NCBI RefSeq assembly: GCF_003439125.1
Contig: NZ_QSUU01000002.1
Span: forward strand, 70,611-134,610
DNA: 64,000 bases
Source of the DNA: Collinsella sp. OM04-5
Lineage (GTDB): Bacteria; Actinomycetota; Coriobacteriia; Coriobacteriales; Coriobacteriaceae
Direction: 5' to 3'
Every line of letters begins with the position of its first letter. Position 1 is the first letter of the stretch. Positions 32,014 to 41,244 of the stretch are shown here, in pieces. A program made the translations under genes and the position numbers. The notes below the pieces were generated by a model. It saw only the letters and a list, made by a program, of their open reading frames with translations, did no database searches and was not told the DNA's origin.

Positions 32014-32301
32014 TTAGGCCTGGTTGCCAAAGACCTCGATGGTGTCGCCCTCGGCCAGCGTGACGATGGCCTTCTTCCAAGAACGGGTCTTGCCGGCGAC
32101 ATAGCGCACGCGCTTGGTCTTGGGCTTGACCGTCAGGGTGTTCACGCGAACGACCTTGACGCCGAAGATCTCCTCGACAGCGTCCTTGATCTGATACTTG
32201 TTAGCATCCTTGGCGACCTCGAACGTGTACTTGTTCTGCTCCATGCCGGAGAAGGAACGCTCGGACACGATCGGACGGATGATGATCTCGTGGGCGGTCA
32301 T
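32014..32301 (-). CDS. rplW: 50S ribosomal protein L23
   Basis: 95 aa; PIVSERSFSGMEQNKYTFEVAKDANK and VNTLTVKPKTKRV are typical. It is the docking site for SRP and trigger factor at the tunnel exit. Its start directly follows the rplD stop. Confidence 0.97.
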   Translation of the reverse strand: MTAHEIIIRPIVSERSFSGMEQNKYTFEVAKDANKYQIKDAVEEIFGVKVVRVNTLTVKPKTKRVRYVAGKTRSWKKAIVTLAEGDTIEVFGNQA

Positions 32302-32928
32302 TTATGCAAGCACCTCCCCGAAGTGAGCGGCGATGTCGGCGGGCATCAGCACAGCGTTGTTGTTGACGAGATCGTAGGTGTTGGCCTCGTCGGCGGTGAT
32401 GATGAACGTCTTGGGAATGTTGCGGAACGACAGGTAGGCGTTGACGTCCTCGTCGCGAACGATGATGGTCAGACGCTTGCCCTCAAGGCCGAGAGCCTTG
32501 AGCATGGCGACAGCAGCCTTGGTGGAAGGCTTCTCGAAGCCGTAGTCGTCGACGAGCACGAGCTCGCCATCGGCCAGCTTGGCGGACAGCGCGGAGCGCA
32601 TAGCCAGCTTGACCTCCTTGTTGTTCATACGCTTAGCGTAGGAACGGGGCTTGGGGGCGAAGACAACGCCACCGTGACGCCACTGGGCAGCACGGATGGA
32701 ACCCTGGCGGGCACGGCCGGTGCCCTTCTGACGCCAAGGCTTCTTGCCGCCACCGGAAACCTCAGAGCGACCCTTAGCAGACTGGGTGCCCTGACGCCAA
32801 GAGGCCATCTGGCACTTGACGATGTGGTGCATAACGTGGATGTTCGGCTCAATGCCGTACACCTCAGCGGCGAGCTCGGCCTCGGCGACCTTCTTGCCCT
32901 CGCTGTTCTTTACTTCAAACTTTGCCAT
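32302..32928 (-). CDS. rplD: 50S ribosomal protein L4
   Basis: 208 aa; the RQGTQSAKGRSEVSGGGKKPWRQKGTGRAR loop region and the FAPKPRSYAKRMNKK-type segment are present. In many bacteria L4 also autoregulates the S10 operon. Here rpsJ is not in the operon, so any leader control would act ahead of rplC. Confidence 0.98.
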   Translation of the reverse strand: MAKFEVKNSEGKKVAEAELAAEVYGIEPNIHVMHHIVKCQMASWRQGTQSAKGRSEVSGGGKKPWRQKGTGRARQGSIRAAQWRHGGVVFAPKPRSYAKRMNNKEVKLAMRSALSAKLADGELVLVDDYGFEKPSTKAAVAMLKALGLEGKRLTIIVRDEDVNAYLSFRNIPKTFIITADEANTYDLVNNNAVLMPADIAAHFGEVLA

Positions 32929-32974
32929 TTAAGTGTTCTCCTTGGTATGACGCTGGGCTAAATGGGCTGGGCCC

Positions 32975-33586
32975 TTAGGCCATACGGATGGCGACGAGAC
33001 CATTCTTGGCACCCGGGACAGCGCCCTTGACCAAGATGAGGTTCTGCTCGGCATCGATGCGGACAACGGAAAGGTTCTTGACGGTAACGCGCTCGTTACC
33101 CATGTGACCGGCCATCTTGACGCCCTTGAGGACGCGCGCAGGATAGGCGCACTGACCGATAGAACCGGGGTGACGCTGGAAGTGAGAACCATGCGTCATA
33201 GGACCGCGGCGCTGACCCCAGCGCTTGATGCGACCCTGGAAGCCCTTACCCTTGGAGGTACCGATGACGTCGACCTTCTCGACATCAGCGAAATCAGCGA
33301 CGGTGACGACCTCGCCGACCTTGTGCTCCTCGCCGTTCTCGACGCGGACCTCACGAAGGAAGCGGACAGGCTCGACGCCAGCCTTGGCGAAGTGACCAGC
33401 CATGGGCTTGTTCACGTTCTTGGCCTTGATGTCGCCGAAACCGATCTGGACGGCGTCATAGCCGTCGGTTGCCTGAGTTTTAACCTGCGAGACAGCGCAG
33501 GGGCCAGCCTGGATGACCGTGACGGGAACGACGTTGTCGTCCTCGTCCCAAACCTGGGTCATGCCAATCTTGCGGCCGAGAATCAT
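32975..33586 (-). CDS. rplC: 50S ribosomal protein L3
   Basis: 203 aa from ATG 33586 ([13 protein letters not shown]); a TTG at 33595 with GGGA upstream is an alternative start. [12 protein letters not shown] and the [13 protein letters not shown] loop near the peptidyl-transferase centre are conserved. It is the first gene of this operon; rpsJ, which normally precedes it, lies about 14 kb away after fusA. Confidence 0.96.
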   Translation of the reverse strand: MILGRKIGMTQVWDEDDNVVPVTVIQAGPCAVSQVKTQATDGYDAVQIGFGDIKAKNVNKPMAGHFAKAGVEPVRFLREVRVENGEEHKVGEVVTVADFADVEKVDVIGTSKGKGFQGRIKRWGQRRGPMTHGSHFQRHPGSIGQCAYPARVLKGVKMAGHMGNERVTVKNLSVVRIDAEQNLILVKGAVPGAKNGLVAIRMA

Positions 33587-33595
33587 GCTGATCAA

Positions 33596-34044
33596 GATAT
33601 GATCCCAACTCTCGCGTGGTCTTGGGACAATGCGTACACCACCGAGCGTACGCCCCTAGAGGACCACTACTTACACGACGTGCTCCCCAGCCTTGTATTT
33701 CGCCCGGACTACCTGACAACCCTATTAAGCAGGCATTTTGTCCAGCCAGAATACTCCCCTGGTTACACACAGCTGTTTAGTATACACGGCTGCGGGCGTA
33801 TCCATCGAGATTCATATTTCACTCACATTGTTTACGCAGGTAAAGTGCGTGGAGTCGCCTGGGCTTGGCAGAGGGGCGGCGAAATATATTAAGTTTGCTG
33901 CTCTACAGTCCTGCGCAAGACGGAAAGCACATTAAGTGCTTTCCTTTGCGTGCGGAACTCGCGACAAACTTAATATATTTCGCCGCACCTCTGCCAAGCT
34001 CGGGAGACGACACGTTGATGTCTGCTTAACTCTGCTCGTTCAGG
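33596..34044 (-). promoter_or_regulatory. Leader and promoter region of the rplC operon
   Basis: A 449-bp gap. Near rplC, GTGGTC/GACCAC encloses GCGTAC/GTACGC and can compete with CCCAA/TTGGG, so alternative leader folds are possible (33600-33675). TATACT (33784-33779) is a possible -10 with a weak -35; it lies inside the block shared with the rplB upstream region. The left part holds nested-hairpin copy 2. Confidence 0.45.
33863..33999. repeat. Nested-hairpin element, copy 2
   Basis: Outer arms of 35 nt (33863-33897 and 33965-33999) pair with one mismatch. The enclosed core CTGCTCTACAGTCC...GGAACTCGCGA is identical to copy 3 at 51.2 kb, as are the innermost arm bases AAGTTTG/CAAACTT, but the outer arm bases are unrelated. 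It lies about 280 bp upstream of rplC. Confidence 0.85.
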
Positions 34045-34671
34045 CTAATGACTTTGTTGGGGGTCCACTATTTGCTGGAGAGTGAACTTGCATTGGGACC
34101 TATCGCCCTCTCCTTGCAAATCTTCCTCGTCAAAATCGAAAATCATGATGGCGCAGTTGGGGAGTTTTGTTGGGAGCTCGTAGCCCTCTGGGGCTTCAGC
34201 CTTGATGAATTGGCGGCTGGCGCTGCCGTGGCTTACTGCTAGGAGGGTTTCGATGCCCTCGGCGCCCATGAGGTTGGTGAGGGTGCCTACCATGCGCTCC
34301 TGCAGGGCATGACTTCCTTCTCCTCCAAAGGGGACCAGGTCCTCGCCCGGATCCCAGACGTCGGTGGGCAGGGCGTCGTGCGGGCCCTCTTCGAAGGAGC
34401 CGTAGCTGCGCTCGATGATGCCTTCGCAGGGCTCGACTGCGGCGTCCGGACCGAGGAGTTCGCATGCGACGAGACTTGCCGTGTCCATGGCTCGGCCTAA
34501 GGGTGATGAGACCACTTTGTCGGGGACGACGTTGTGGGCTTTGAGCCACGCGGCTGCCATCCCGGCTTGCTGACGACCCAGGTCGGTTAACGGTGAATCG
34601 CAGCGGCCCTGGACCAGCTTTTTGACGTTGAATTCTGTCTGGCCGTGGCGGAGTAGATATAGCTTCTTCAT
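34045..34671 (-). CDS. Histidine phosphatase family protein
   Basis: 208 aa. The phosphohistidine motif LRHGQTEFN is at residues 7-15, with later VSSPLGRAMDTA and AVSHGSASRQF supplying the second catalytic His. The family covers phosphoglycerate mutases and small-molecule phosphatases; the substrate is unknown. AGGGGAG precedes ATG 34671. It follows the CDF gene on the same strand, 39 bp apart. Confidence 0.9.
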   Translation of the reverse strand: MKKLYLLRHGQTEFNVKKLVQGRCDSPLTDLGRQQAGMAAAWLKAHNVVPDKVVSSPLGRAMDTASLVACELLGPDAAVEPCEGIIERSYGSFEEGPHDALPTDVWDPGEDLVPFGGEGSHALQERMVGTLTNLMGAEGIETLLAVSHGSASRQFIKAEAPEGYELPTKLPNCAIMIFDFDEEDLQGEGDRSQCKFTLQQIVDPQQSH

Positions 34672-34710
34672 GCTCTCCCCTTCTGCATCATTTGCTTTAT
34701 CGGCTCGGCC

Positions 34711-35865
34711 CTACTCGTGGGTATGTCCTACGTAGTCTTCGTCGATCGTAATCTTGGCAATTGACTTGGGATATTCGGATTCGACCCGTTGTGCCAGCGC
34801 GTGCTTTAGGTCTTCGGCACTCATCTGCAGATCCGAGGGTCGCACGCAGTCAAATATCACATTGGTGTGCGTGGGGCCCGGCACGCAGCGCAGATCATGA
34901 ATCGAAAGGCGGCTATCGATCTCTTGAGCCATAGCGTTGATGCGCAGGCGCATGCTCGCCACCTTTGAATCGTCGGTCACGATGGGGTCGTAATGGAGCG
35001 TGACAATCATGCCGTCTTCGCTCCTAAACGCCTGCTCAATATTGTCGAGCGTGTCATGAGATTCCAGCGGGCTGGCCTCGGCCGCCATCTCGGCGTGCGC
35101 ACTTGCAAACTTCCTGCCCGGACCGTAATCGTGAACCATCAGGTCATGAACGCCCAAAACGCCGGGGTAGCTCATGATCTTGTCTCGAATGTGCTTGACC
35201 AGCTTGGGATCGGGCGCCTGGCCCAAAAGCGGGCTCACCGTATCTTGGATGAGCTCAAAGCCGCTCCAACCAATATAGGCGCCAACGGCAAGGCCGACCC
35301 ACGCGTCAAGATTGATGTGCGTCATCTGCGAAATAATTGCGCACGCCAGCACGGCGCCCGTAGCAAGGACATCGTTCTTGGAATCCTGAGCGGTCGCGTG
35401 CAGCGTCTCGGACTCAATGCGGTCACCGAGCTTTTGGTTGAGGGCTGCCATCCACAGCTTAACAATCATCGAAAGCGCTAGAACCGCCACCAGGGCAAGC
35501 GAGAACTCGACAGGTTCGGGGTGAATGACGCGCTCAACCGAGGACTTCACCAGCTCAACGCCAATCAGCAGCACGAGCGCCGCCACGACCAGACCCGAGA
35601 GATACTCGTAGCGTCCATGTCCGTAAGGATGCTCAGGGTCCGCTGGCTTGCTCGCCAGCTTAAAGCCCAGCACGCTCACGATATTCGAGCTGGCATCGGA
35701 CAGGTTGTTCATGGCATCCGCCACAATCGAAACCGATCCCGACAGCACGCCAATTACACCCTTCGCAGCGCATAGTGCCACATTGGCGAGAATACACACC
35801 ACGCCCGTCAACGTGCCTACACGCGCACGGTCGCCCTGCGCACGACGAACGATCCACTCGACCAT
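34711..35865 (-). CDS. Cation diffusion facilitator transporter
   Basis: 384 aa. Six membrane helices fall in the first 210 residues. DAMNNLSDASSN and HATAQDSKNDV give the two paired metal sites of CDF proteins. A cytoplasmic dimerisation domain follows, then about 90 extra residues. It exports divalent metals (Zn, Mn, Fe or Co) against protons; the metal cannot be assigned. The start ATG has only a G-rich upstream run. Confidence 0.92.
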   Translation of the reverse strand: MVEWIVRRAQGDRARVGTLTGVVCILANVALCAAKGVIGVLSGSVSIVADAMNNLSDASSNIVSVLGFKLASKPADPEHPYGHGRYEYLSGLVVAALVLLIGVELVKSSVERVIHPEPVEFSLALVAVLALSMIVKLWMAALNQKLGDRIESETLHATAQDSKNDVLATGAVLACAIISQMTHINLDAWVGLAVGAYIGWSGFELIQDTVSPLLGQAPDPKLVKHIRDKIMSYPGVLGVHDLMVHDYGPGRKFASAHAEMAAEASPLESHDTLDNIEQAFRSEDGMIVTLHYDPIVTDDSKVASMRLRINAMAQEIDSRLSIHDLRCVPGPTHTNVIFDCVRPSDLQMSAEDLKHALAQRVESEYPKSIAKITIDEDYVGHTHE

Positions 35866-35944
35866 CTCTATCTGCCCCCACGGTACTACCTATATATCTA
35901 TTGCTCAAACGGATTGTAGTGTAGCCACTTTGCCCCACAGATAC

Positions 35945-35979
35945 AAAAAGGCCGCAACCCACACGGACCACGACCTTGG
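35945..35979 (-). terminator. Possible terminator after the PTS gene
   Basis: On the minus strand, AAGGTCGTGG pairs with TTGCGGCCTT using G-U pairs, followed by TTTTTG. It lies about 35 bp after the PTS EIIC stop. Confidence 0.5.
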
Positions 35980-36015
35980 AACATGACAAAGGAATCGTCC
36001 TTGTGTCGCACAGGT

Positions 36016-37230
36016 TTATGCGCTCACTTCAGCAGCGCTCGCCACTGTTTCGGGTGAATCAGCTCCGTCCCCCGTCGTCCGCCCCTTCGCCGGCACCACG
36101 CCAAAGCAGTAGCTCAGCGCCGCAGACACCGCAAATGCCACACCGCCGGCAGCACAGCACCACAGCAGGTTCGAGATGCCGCCCGTGGCAAAACCAATGA
36201 CCACGAGGACATTCGTCATGCCGATGGTATAGGCCGTAACGTGGCCCACGGCCGCAACAAGGCCTCCGACGGCACCGCCAATGGCCATGCACGTCAGGCA
36301 CCTGCCATATTTAAAGCCGCAACCGTACAGCGCCGGCTCGCTTACGCCGCCGAGCACGCCCGAGATCGAATAGCCCAGCATGAGCGTCTTCTCGTCCTTA
36401 TCCGCAACGCGAAGCGACGCGCCAAAGGGCATACCCCAAACGGCGAACGTTGCCATCGTCGCGGCGATCAGAATGCACGAATCCGTTCCCACACTCATAA
36501 ACTGCGCATAGGCGAGCGATAGGACAACGTTGCTGACGCCCGCGATCTTAAGGAACTCCCAGCCCGCGGCAAGCCCCATGAGCGTGAGCAGCGACACGAT
36601 GCCACCGGAATTGCCAAGCATAAACATAAGCTGGCCCAACAGCATGCCCAGATAGCTGCCCGCCGGCGCCGTGATACACAGCGAAACCGGAACCATGACA
36701 AGCATGGTCGCAAACGAAACGAACGAAAACGCCACGGCCTGAGGGATAACGCGCCGAAAGAAACACTCCACTCGCCATAGCACGGGCACCGAGATGAGAA
36801 CCGGAATAACAGTCGTCGTGTAATCATTGACCGGCGCGGGAAGCAGACCATACACGGAAGTCATCGATGCCCCCGTCGTCGATGCGGCATCGACAAGCTT
36901 AAGCAGATCAGGCGCAATCAATACGCCGCCCAGCATCATGCCCAGCTGCTCCGAGCAACCGAGCTGGCGGGCGGCCGCCCAACCAAGATAGATGGGCAAA
37001 AAGTAGTAGCCGGCGTTATAGAGCCAACTGTAGAACAGGCGATAGATTTCGGAATCGGCAGACCACAGGCCCAGCATGCCTTCGCCCATAATGACGGCGA
37101 CGGTGCGGAACAACGCCGCACAGACAATAAACGGCAGCGCCGACATCATGCTTTTGGACAGATAGTCCACCACGGCCATGGCGTTTGATGAGACCGTCGT
37201 TGCAAACGAGGTGTTAGAAACTTGTGACAT
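36016..37230 (-). CDS. PTS transporter EIIC component (glucose/beta-glucoside class), stand-alone
   Basis: 404 aa from ATG 37230 (GAAAGG upstream); 100 upstream codons of open frame overlap accDA and are rejected. It has about ten hydrophobic helices. MMSALPFIVCAALFRTVAVI, GISEPALYG-type VSEPALYGCGFKYGR and the C-terminal CCAAGGVAFAV fit EIIC of the Glc superfamily. No EIIB or EIIA domain is fused or adjacent, so it needs partners encoded elsewhere. The sugar is unknown. Confidence 0.85.
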   Translation of the reverse strand: MSQVSNTSFATTVSSNAMAVVDYLSKSMMSALPFIVCAALFRTVAVIMGEGMLGLWSADSEIYRLFYSWLYNAGYYFLPIYLGWAAARQLGCSEQLGMMLGGVLIAPDLLKLVDAASTTGASMTSVYGLLPAPVNDYTTTVIPVLISVPVLWRVECFFRRVIPQAVAFSFVSFATMLVMVPVSLCITAPAGSYLGMLLGQLMFMLGNSGGIVSLLTLMGLAAGWEFLKIAGVSNVVLSLAYAQFMSVGTDSCILIAATMATFAVWGMPFGASLRVADKDEKTLMLGYSISGVLGGVSEPALYGCGFKYGRCLTCMAIGGAVGGLVAAVGHVTAYTIGMTNVLVVIGFATGGISNLLWCCAAGGVAFAVSAALSYCFGVVPAKGRTTGDGADSPETVASAAEVSA

Positions 37231-37245
37231 GGAACGCCTTTCCCA

Positions 37246-37276
37246 ATGTGACATGCGGACTGTCCCTTTGTCACAT
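37246..37276. repeat. Constant-loop hairpin, variant copy
   Basis: Arms ATGTGACA / TGTCACAT (8 bp) around a 15-base loop; the minus strand reads AAGGGACAGTCCGCA. It overlaps the accDA stop codon. It shares GGGACAG with the 25.5, 27.7 and 51.3 kb hairpins. Confidence 0.6.
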
Positions 37277-38995
37277 CGTGCGGTACTGACCGATTGCGCG
37301 GTACTTTTCGTAGCGGAGGTTTGTGAGGGTCGCGTCGTCGAGCCGCCCAAGCGTATCGAAGGCATCAAATGCCGAGGACATAACGGCACCGGCAATCTCC
37401 TCATGCGACAGGCCCCTATCGTCGACAATGCCGTCGATGATGCCGAGCGCCAACAGATCGGGGGCCGTGAGCTTAAGCGCTTCGGCGGCCTCATTCGCGC
37501 GGTCGGTATCCTTCCACAGGATCGACGCACAGGCCTCGGGGCTCACGACCGAATAGGCCGAGCTCGAGAGCATCAGGATGCGGTCGGCCACGGATAGCGC
37601 CAGCGCGCCACCAGAGCCGCCCTCGCCTGTCACCACCGAGACAATCGGCGTCTTAAGGCCGCTCATCTCCATGAGATTCTGGGCAATCGCCTCGCCCTGG
37701 CCGCGTTCCTCGGCACCGATGCCGCAAAACGCGCCCGAAGTATCAACCAGGCACAGAACCGGCCGGCCAAATTTCTCGGCTTGGTGCATCAGGCGACGTG
37801 CCTTGCGGTAGCCCTCGGGATGTGCCATACCAAAGTTGCGACGCATGCGCTCTTTGGTCGTGGTACCGCGCTCGATGGCGATAACCGTCACGGGCCGCCC
37901 GTCTTTCCAGCCAATGCCGCCCACCACGGCAGCATCGTCGCCAAAGTAGCGGTCGCCGTGCAGCTCTACGAATCCGTCGAGACCCAACGAGATCATCTCG
38001 CCTGCCGTGGCACGGTTCGCCGAGCGAGTCTGTTTGACGATTTCGAGCGCGCTTTTTGGTGCGGCCGAGCGCTTAAACAAGTGCCCCAGCTTTTTGCCGC
38101 GACGACCCGTATGCACAATTTCATGCGGTGCCCCCAAGCCGGGCGCATGCCCTTCGTGCAGCGCCAGCAGCTCGCCTACCGTGAGCGCAATCTCGCCGCG
38201 TGGAACAACGGCATCGCAAAAGCCGTGCTCCAGCAAAAACTCGGAGCGCTGGAATCCCTTGGGCAAGCGCTTATGCATGTTCTGCTCGATCACGCGCGGG
38301 CCGGCAAATGCCGTCAGGGCATCGGGCTCGGCCAGAATAATGTCGCCCTCCATGGCGAAGCTCGCGGTTACGCCTCCGGTCGTAGGATCGGTGAGCACCG
38401 TGATATACAGACCGCCCGCCTCGCTGTGGCGCCTAACCGCCGCAGAAATCTTGGCCATCTGCATAAGCGATGTCACGCCCTCTTGCATGCGCGCACCGCC
38501 CGAAACGGTAAAGCCGACAACTGGCAATCCCAGCTCGGTCGCACGCTCAAATGTGCGACAGATCTTTTCGCCCACCACGGAGCCCATCGAGCCCATCATA
38601 AAGTTGGCATCCATAAAGAAGAGAGCTGTATCGCAACCGCAGATTTTGCCCCTGCCGCACACAACGGCATCGCGCTCGCCCGAACGCTCGCTCACGCTCT
38701 TGAGTTTGTCGGCATAACCGGGAAACGAGAGGAAGTCCTCCGACGCCAGATTAGCATCCCATTCCTCAAACGTGCCCTCGTCGACCGTCATGCGCATACG
38801 CGCGCGACCGCTCACGCGAAAGTGTTTGCCGCAACGGGGGCAGACCTCGAGGTTGTCGTGCAGGCGTGCCTCATCGATCACGCGGCGGCACTCCGGGCAC
38901 TTGATAAACACGTGGCGCGCGGGAAACTCGGCGCACGACTCGGTCATCGGCCCCTCGAGGACGTTGACCGTCTTCGCTTTTCTATTCATCAGCAT
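37271..38995 (-). CDS. accDA: Fused acetyl-CoA carboxylase carboxyltransferase (AccD-AccA)
   Basis: 574 aa. The N-terminal half is the beta subunit: zinc ribbon CPEC...CPRCGKHF, then FTVSGGARMQEG and DPTTGGVTASFA. The C-terminal half, from about residue 290, is the alpha subunit: DRYFGDDAAVVGGIG, MAHPEGYRKA, GEGGSGGALAL and SVVSPEACASILWKD. E. coli has two separate proteins; the fusion is complete here. It transfers CO2 from biotin to acetyl-CoA. The start overlaps the accC end; ATG 38989 is an alternative. Confidence 0.95.
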   Translation of the reverse strand: MLMNRKAKTVNVLEGPMTESCAEFPARHVFIKCPECRRVIDEARLHDNLEVCPRCGKHFRVSGRARMRMTVDEGTFEEWDANLASEDFLSFPGYADKLKSVSERSGERDAVVCGRGKICGCDTALFFMDANFMMGSMGSVVGEKICRTFERATELGLPVVGFTVSGGARMQEGVTSLMQMAKISAAVRRHSEAGGLYITVLTDPTTGGVTASFAMEGDIILAEPDALTAFAGPRVIEQNMHKRLPKGFQRSEFLLEHGFCDAVVPRGEIALTVGELLALHEGHAPGLGAPHEIVHTGRRGKKLGHLFKRSAAPKSALEIVKQTRSANRATAGEMISLGLDGFVELHGDRYFGDDAAVVGGIGWKDGRPVTVIAIERGTTTKERMRRNFGMAHPEGYRKARRLMHQAEKFGRPVLCLVDTSGAFCGIGAEERGQGEAIAQNLMEMSGLKTPIVSVVTGEGGSGGALALSVADRILMLSSSAYSVVSPEACASILWKDTDRANEAAEALKLTAPDLLALGIIDGIVDDRGLSHEEIAGAVMSSAFDAFDTLGRLDDATLTNLRYEKYRAIGQYRTM

Positions 38996-40325
38996 AGAGA
39001 TGCCCCATCAGATCGGTGTGGTACATGCCCGACAAGAACTCGTCGTTTGCCAGCACGTCGAGCTGAAGCTCGCTGTTTTCGCTCACGCCCTCAATCACGA
39101 GCTCGCCCAGGGCCGAGCGCATCTTGCGAATGGCGCCGTCACGCGTGGGCGCACACACAATGAGCTTGCCGAGCATGGAGTCGTAGTACGGCGGAACGGC
39201 GGCCCCGGTAAACATGGCGGAATCCCAGCGCACGCGCGGACCACCCGGCACACGCAACGCGGTGACCGTTCCGCATGACGGCAGAAAGTCCGGCGTTTCG
39301 GCATTGATGCGGCACTCCATGGCGTGGTTACGGACCGGCATGTCCTCCTGCTCAAAGGGCAGAGGCTGGCCGGCTGCCACGCGCAGCTGCCACTTGACCA
39401 AGTCGGTATCGGTCACAAACTCCGTAACCGGATGCTCCACCTGTAAGCGCGTGTTCATTTCCATAAAGTAGAAATTGCCGTCGTCCGAATACAGGAACTC
39501 GATGGTACCGGCTCCTTCGTAGCCGACGGCACGAGCCAGGTCACGCGCTGCTTTGTGCATGCGAGCACGAATGTCGTCGCGTCCGTCGAGGCACGGCGCG
39601 GGGCTCTCCTCGATCAGCTTTTGGTTGCGACGCTGAACCGAGCACTCGCGCTCGCCGAGCGAAAACACATGGCCCTGCTTATCGGCCATAATCTGCACCT
39701 CGACATGGTGCGCCGGCGCGACGAACTTCTCCATGTAGCACTCGCCGTCGCCAAAGACGGCCTCGCCCTCGGCACGTGCCTCGATGAACGCCTTTGCCGC
39801 ATCTTCCACGCGCTCGACCTTGCGAATGCCGCGACCGCCACCGCCGGCGCGCGCCTTAATAAGCACGGGGCAGCCAATGCGCTCGGCCTCGGCCGTCGCC
39901 TCCTCGGGACTTTTGAGCAAATCGCAGCCTGGCACGATGGGTACGCCCGCCGCGGCGGCCGTTCGACGCGCGGCGTCCTTGTCGCCCATGCTGTCGATCA
40001 CCTCGGCCGAAGGACCGACAAACGCCAGGCCATACTTGTCGCAGTCGCGCACGAAGCTCGCCTTCTCGGAGAAAAAGCCATAGCCGGGATGAATTGCCTT
40101 TGCCCCCGACTTCACGGCACAGGTGAGCACGGCATCGTCGTTGAGGTAGCTCTCGGCAAGACGCGGGCCGCCGATGCAATACGCCTCGTCGGCAAGCTGC
40201 ACGTGCAGCGCGTCCGCATCGGCCGTGGAATAAACGGCGACGGTCTTGATGCCCATATCGCGGCACGCGCGGATAACACGGACCGCGACTTCTCCGCGGT
40301 TGGCGATGAGCACTTTGTCGAACAT
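38982..40325 (-). CDS. accC: Biotin carboxylase
   Basis: 447 aa from ATG 40325 (AAGGAAGG upstream). MFDKVLIANRGEVAVRVIRA, HPGYGFFSEKA, the ATP-grasp loop KARAGGGGRGIR and EMNTRLQVEHPVTE are all present. It carboxylates the biotin on AccB using ATP and bicarbonate. It follows fabZ by 10 bp and overlaps accDA. Confidence 0.97.
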   Translation of the reverse strand: MFDKVLIANRGEVAVRVIRACRDMGIKTVAVYSTADADALHVQLADEAYCIGGPRLAESYLNDDAVLTCAVKSGAKAIHPGYGFFSEKASFVRDCDKYGLAFVGPSAEVIDSMGDKDAARRTAAAAGVPIVPGCDLLKSPEEATAEAERIGCPVLIKARAGGGGRGIRKVERVEDAAKAFIEARAEGEAVFGDGECYMEKFVAPAHHVEVQIMADKQGHVFSLGERECSVQRRNQKLIEESPAPCLDGRDDIRARMHKAARDLARAVGYEGAGTIEFLYSDDGNFYFMEMNTRLQVEHPVTEFVTDTDLVKWQLRVAAGQPLPFEQEDMPVRNHAMECRINAETPDFLPSCGTVTALRVPGGPRVRWDSAMFTGAAVPPYYDSMLGKLIVCAPTRDGAIRKMRSALGELVIEGVSENSELQLDVLANDEFLSGMYHTDLMGHLYADE

Positions 40326-40335
40326 GAAGCCTTCC

Positions 40336-40758
40336 TTAACTTTCGTGCATGAGTGCAAAAGACATATCAGCGCGGCAGCAAACCTCACCGTTGACGCTCG
40401 CAGTACCCGTCGCAAAGCGGAACGGCCCGCGCGCACGCGTGATGGTGCACACCAGATCAACCGTGTCGCCCGGGCGCACCGGACGCTTAAAGCGCACCTT
40501 ATCGAGGCTCGTATAGAACGGCGTCGCGCCGCGCGCCTCCTCGTCGTCCATCAGCAGCACGCAGCAGTTCTGAGCGAGCATCTCGCACTGAATCACGCCG
40601 GGGACCACCGGGTTTCCCGGAAAATGCCCCTGCAAAAAGTACTCGTCGCCCGTGATCGTGATCTTGCCGTGGGCCTCATCGCCCACCAGCTCGGCTTCGT
40701 CGAGCAAAAGCATCGGCTCGCGATGCGGCAACAGCTTCTTGAGCTCTTCTTTGTTCAT
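40336..40758 (-). CDS. fabZ: 3-hydroxyacyl-ACP dehydratase FabZ
   Basis: 140 aa from ATG 40758 (AGGTGG upstream); an in-frame GTG at 40767 overlaps that site. LLPHREPMLLLDE and the catalytic YFLQGHFPGNPVVPGV are diagnostic. It dehydrates 3-hydroxyacyl-ACP. No FabA or FabM/FabN homologue is seen beside it. Confidence 0.96.
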   Translation of the reverse strand: MNKEELKKLLPHREPMLLLDEAELVGDEAHGKITITGDEYFLQGHFPGNPVVPGVIQCEMLAQNCCVLLMDDEEARGATPFYTSLDKVRFKRPVRPGDTVDLVCTITRARGPFRFATGTASVNGEVCCRADMSFALMHES

Positions 40759-40767
40759 GGATACCAC

Positions 40768-41241
40768 CTATCCGATCCTCATAAGGCAACTGCCGAACTC
40801 CACGAGGTCGCCGTCGGCCACGCAGATCTCGAGCACCTCGCCATCCGCCTCGGCCGTCACCTCGTTGAGAACCTTCATGGCCTCGATGATGCAGAGGGTC
40901 TCGCCGGCCTTGACCTTGGAGCCCACGTGCACAAACGGCTCGTCGCCCGGCGCCGGGGCAGCGTAGAAAACGCCGACCATGGGAGCGGTCACCTCGGTGC
41001 CTTTGGACTCCGGTGCGGCGGCGGGCGCCTGCGCGGCGGGCTCCGGTGCGGCAGGCGCGACTGCGGGAGCCGCAACCGGAGCAGTCACGGCACCCGGCAT
41101 AGGCATGGGCACGGCAACCGGCTGCGCGGCGCTCGCGCGCTCGAGCTCGACCGCGGTGCCATCGGGCTCCTCGACGCGCACGCGCGTGAGGCCGCGGTCC
41201 TCCATAACATCGGCTATCTCGGCAAGTCTTTTGGAATCCAT
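40768..41241 (-). CDS. accB: Biotin carboxyl carrier protein
   Basis: 157 aa. The C-terminal biotinyl domain contains EAMKVLNE, with the lysine that BirA biotinylates. A Pro/Ala-rich linker (residues about 40-78) precedes it. The N-terminus MDSKRLAEIADVMEDRGLTRVRVEE is typical of AccB. The birA gene lies in the same region. Confidence 0.96.
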   Translation of the reverse strand: MDSKRLAEIADVMEDRGLTRVRVEEPDGTAVELERASAAQPVAVPMPMPGAVTAPVAAPAVAPAAPEPAAQAPAAAPESKGTEVTAPMVGVFYAAPAPGDEPFVHVGSKVKAGETLCIIEAMKVLNEVTAEADGEVLEICVADGDLVEFGSCLMRIG

Positions 41242-41244
41242 GCT

